Source of the DNA: Pseudoflavitalea rhizosphaerae
Lineage (GTDB): Bacteria > Bacteroidota > Bacteroidia > Chitinophagales > Chitinophagaceae
Assembly (NCBI RefSeq): GCF_003991355.1
Contig: NZ_RCSU01000003.1
Location: 62,001-126,000, forward strand
Length of the DNA stretch: 64,000 nucleotides
Direction: 5' to 3'
Shown here: one piece after another, positions 62,681-64,000 of the stretch
Layout: each line of letters starts with the position of its first letter
Numbering within the stretch: position 1 is the first letter of the stretch
Translations under genes and position numbers: made by a program
The notes under the pieces: model-generated
The model's database searches: none
What the model was told of the DNA's origin: nothing
Seen by the model: the letters and a program-made list of their open reading frames with translations, nothing else

Positions 62681-63616
62681 ATGAGCAATAGCAATCTGAA
62701 CACATGGTTGTTCCCGCAGAACAGCCAGGAATGTTTCTTTGTGGATGAAAACGGCCATTCCAGCCGTGTAATGTTATATGAAGAAAACCTTCCCGGAACC
62801 ACGATCTTCTTTGCACAGGCTGAACAGAAGGCCCCCATCAGGATGAAAGAATTGCAGGAGAAACCACAGCTCAGCATTTATTTCTCACTGGAAGGCGATA
62901 CCGGCGCAGAATCCGCCAATGAACTTCTGATGTTGAAAGGACAGCAACACCTGATCGGCTACAAACCTCATTTTGACGGTTACTATTTGCTGAACAGTCC
63001 GGTGGTAAAGAATTTCGGCGTGATGATGGAAGAATCTTTTTTCGATCGTTTGTACATAGACGATCTGGATGTATTGAAAAGATTCTGGGATAAGGTACAT
63101 GCCGGGCAGGATGCAGAGATCATGCCATCCGGCATGCCGCTGACGCCAAGGCAATTATCGTTGATCCATGAAATAGCGAATTGTCCATTCACCGGTCAGA
63201 TGCGGCAGGTATACCTGGAATCGAAGATCATCGAGCTCTTTCTCTTCCAGGCATCACAGGCGGAAAGCCTCAGGGGCAGGAAAGCGGAAGGATTTTCGAA
63301 ACAGGATATCGATAAACTACATGCCGCCAAAGCATTTATCCGGCAACATATGTTCGAACCATTGAGCATGCAACAGATCTCCAGGGTAAGCGGCCTGAAT
63401 GAATTCAAACTGAAGAAAGGATTCAGGGAATTATTCGGCACCACCACTTTCGGTTACCTGAACGAATTGAAAATGACCTATGCCCGGCAACTGATCCTCA
63501 ACAGCCAGTGCAGCATCCTGGAAGCCGCATACAGCGTGGGTTATGGCGAACCCTACAGTTTCACCAGGGCCTTCCGCAAATATTTCGGTTACCTGCCCAG
63601 CGAACTGAAGAAATAA
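62681..63616 (+). CDS. AraC-family regulator
   Basis: A 311-residue regulator from ATG 62681 (MSNSNLNTWLFPQNSQECFF); the frame extends to ATG 62654. The N-terminal 200 residues resemble small effector-binding folds (GTTIFFAQAEQKAPIRMKEL; LLNSPVVKNFGVMMEESFFD), while the last 95 form the AraC DNA-binding domain (LSMQQISRVSGLNEFKLKKG; SQCSILEAAYSVGYGEPYSF). The subgroup is common in Bacteroidota, often controlling siderophore or transport genes. It points toward the phospholipase gene 85 bp downstream. Confidence 0.88.
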   Translation: MSNSNLNTWLFPQNSQECFFVDENGHSSRVMLYEENLPGTTIFFAQAEQKAPIRMKELQEKPQLSIYFSLEGDTGAESANELLMLKGQQHLIGYKPHFDGYYLLNSPVVKNFGVMMEESFFDRLYIDDLDVLKRFWDKVHAGQDAEIMPSGMPLTPRQLSLIHEIANCPFTGQMRQVYLESKIIELFLFQASQAESLRGRKAEGFSKQDIDKLHAAKAFIRQHMFEPLSMQQISRVSGLNEFKLKKGFRELFGTTTFGYLNELKMTYARQLILNSQCSILEAAYSVGYGEPYSFTRAFRKYFGYLPSELKK

Positions 63617-63701
63617 TATTATCCCTCCGTTAATTTCCTGCGCCGGTTCATTTAATTGAAACAGGCTGTTATCTTTAGTTTCAATTTTCAATCGAAACAT
63701 T

Positions 63702-64000
63702 ATGGATACCAGGAGGGAATTTCTGAAGAATGCCGGACTGATTGCAGGCGGAACCGGATTGTTGCAATTCATGCCGGCTTCCATTGCCCGCGCGCTGGCC
63801 ATCGACCCAGCCCCCGGCAGCACTTATCTCGATGCAGAACATGTCGTATTCCTCATGCAGGAGAACCGTTCCTTCGATCATGCCTACGGCAGTTTGCAGG
63901 GTGTGCGCGGATTCAATGATCCACGCGCTATACAATTGCCCAATCAAAACCTGGTTTGGTTACAGACAGATAAAAATGGAAAAACATACTGTCCTTTTCA
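63702..64000 (+). CDS. Phosphocholine-specific phospholipase C, N-terminal part (cut by window end)
   Basis: Only the first 99 residues are visible. The start MDTRREFLKNAGLIAGGTGL carries a twin-arginine motif (TRREFLK), suggesting export by the Tat pathway. Then comes HVVFLMQENRSFDHAYGSLQ, where the ENRSFDH motif is the metal- and substrate-binding hallmark of the acid phosphatase/phospholipase C superfamily, followed by GVRGFNDPRA as in the phosphocholine-preferring group. The remaining domains lie outside the window, so the substrate class is likely rather than certain. Confidence 0.87.
   Translation, partial: MDTRREFLKNAGLIAGGTGLLQFMPASIARALAIDPAPGSTYLDAEHVVFLMQENRSFDHAYGSLQGVRGFNDPRAIQLPNQNLVWLQTDKNGKTYCPF

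Overview
The window comes from a Bacteroidota chromosome and most resembles the Chitinophagaceae. This rests on a SusC/SusD locus with a hybrid two-component regulator, a type IX secretion C-terminal signal, GldA and fused GldF-GldG, FecI/FecR-type sigma/anti-sigma genes, a fused CcoN-CcoO oxidase subunit and promoter boxes resembling TAnnTTTG. Genus and species cannot be fixed from the sequence alone. No rRNA, tRNA, CRISPR array, phage or intact insertion sequence was seen.

Layout. 1-2.8 kb: end of nrdB, then nrdA (aerobic ribonucleotide reductase). 2.8-3.45 kb: gene-free block of nested inverted repeats. 3.4-17.7 kb: micro-oxic respiration and nitrosative stress. A receiver-CRP/FNR fusion regulator with an ABC ATPase diverges from ccoI (fixI), followed by ccoS, ccoNO, ccoQ, ccoP, ccoG, ccoH (fixH) and a TauE/SafE-like membrane gene. 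A PAS histidine kinase converges on them. Then come an RIC/YtfE-type di-iron repair protein and a flavin-binding PPOX-family protein. 17.7-21.2 kb: nicotinate phosphoribosyltransferase, DMT exporter, VOC protein, GNAT. 21.3-28.9 kb: a propeller lipoprotein, an esterase, a GH5+CBM6 enzyme and a divergent propeller/LuxR-type membrane regulator. 28.9-34.7 kb: small accessory genes including a broken alpha/beta hydrolase. 34.8-36.9 kb: a remnant of a MutS-like gene, then FecR and an ECF sigma factor. 37.2-43.3 kb: gldA, gldFG fusion and two tandem MutS-like ATPases. 43.6-46.9 kb: a T9SS cargo protein and a small secreted protein. 46.9-60.0 kb: a polysaccharide utilisation locus (HTCS, SusC, SusD, GH130, MFS, lipoprotein) that may handle beta-mannosides. 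60.1-64 kb: a short UvrA-like protein with a 69-residue partner, an AraC regulator, and the start of a Tat-exported phospholipase C.

Main points of interest. (1) The cbb3 region looks like a compact form of the rhizobial FixL-FixJ-FixK cascade: a PAS kinase with FixL-like positions flanks one side, and a protein joining a receiver to a CRP/FNR DNA-binding domain flanks the other. FNR-like TGAT-N4-ATCA sites lie ahead of ccoS and the RIC gene, with weaker versions ahead of ccoI and the PPOX gene. (2) A palindromic element of about 105-120 bp occurs four times, always between genes, in both orientations. Paired changes in one copy keep its stem intact. (3) A second, different inverted-repeat family fills the gap after nrdA. 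(4) A perfect 11-bp direct repeat with 21-bp spacing upstream of susC is a strong candidate operator for the hybrid two-component regulator.
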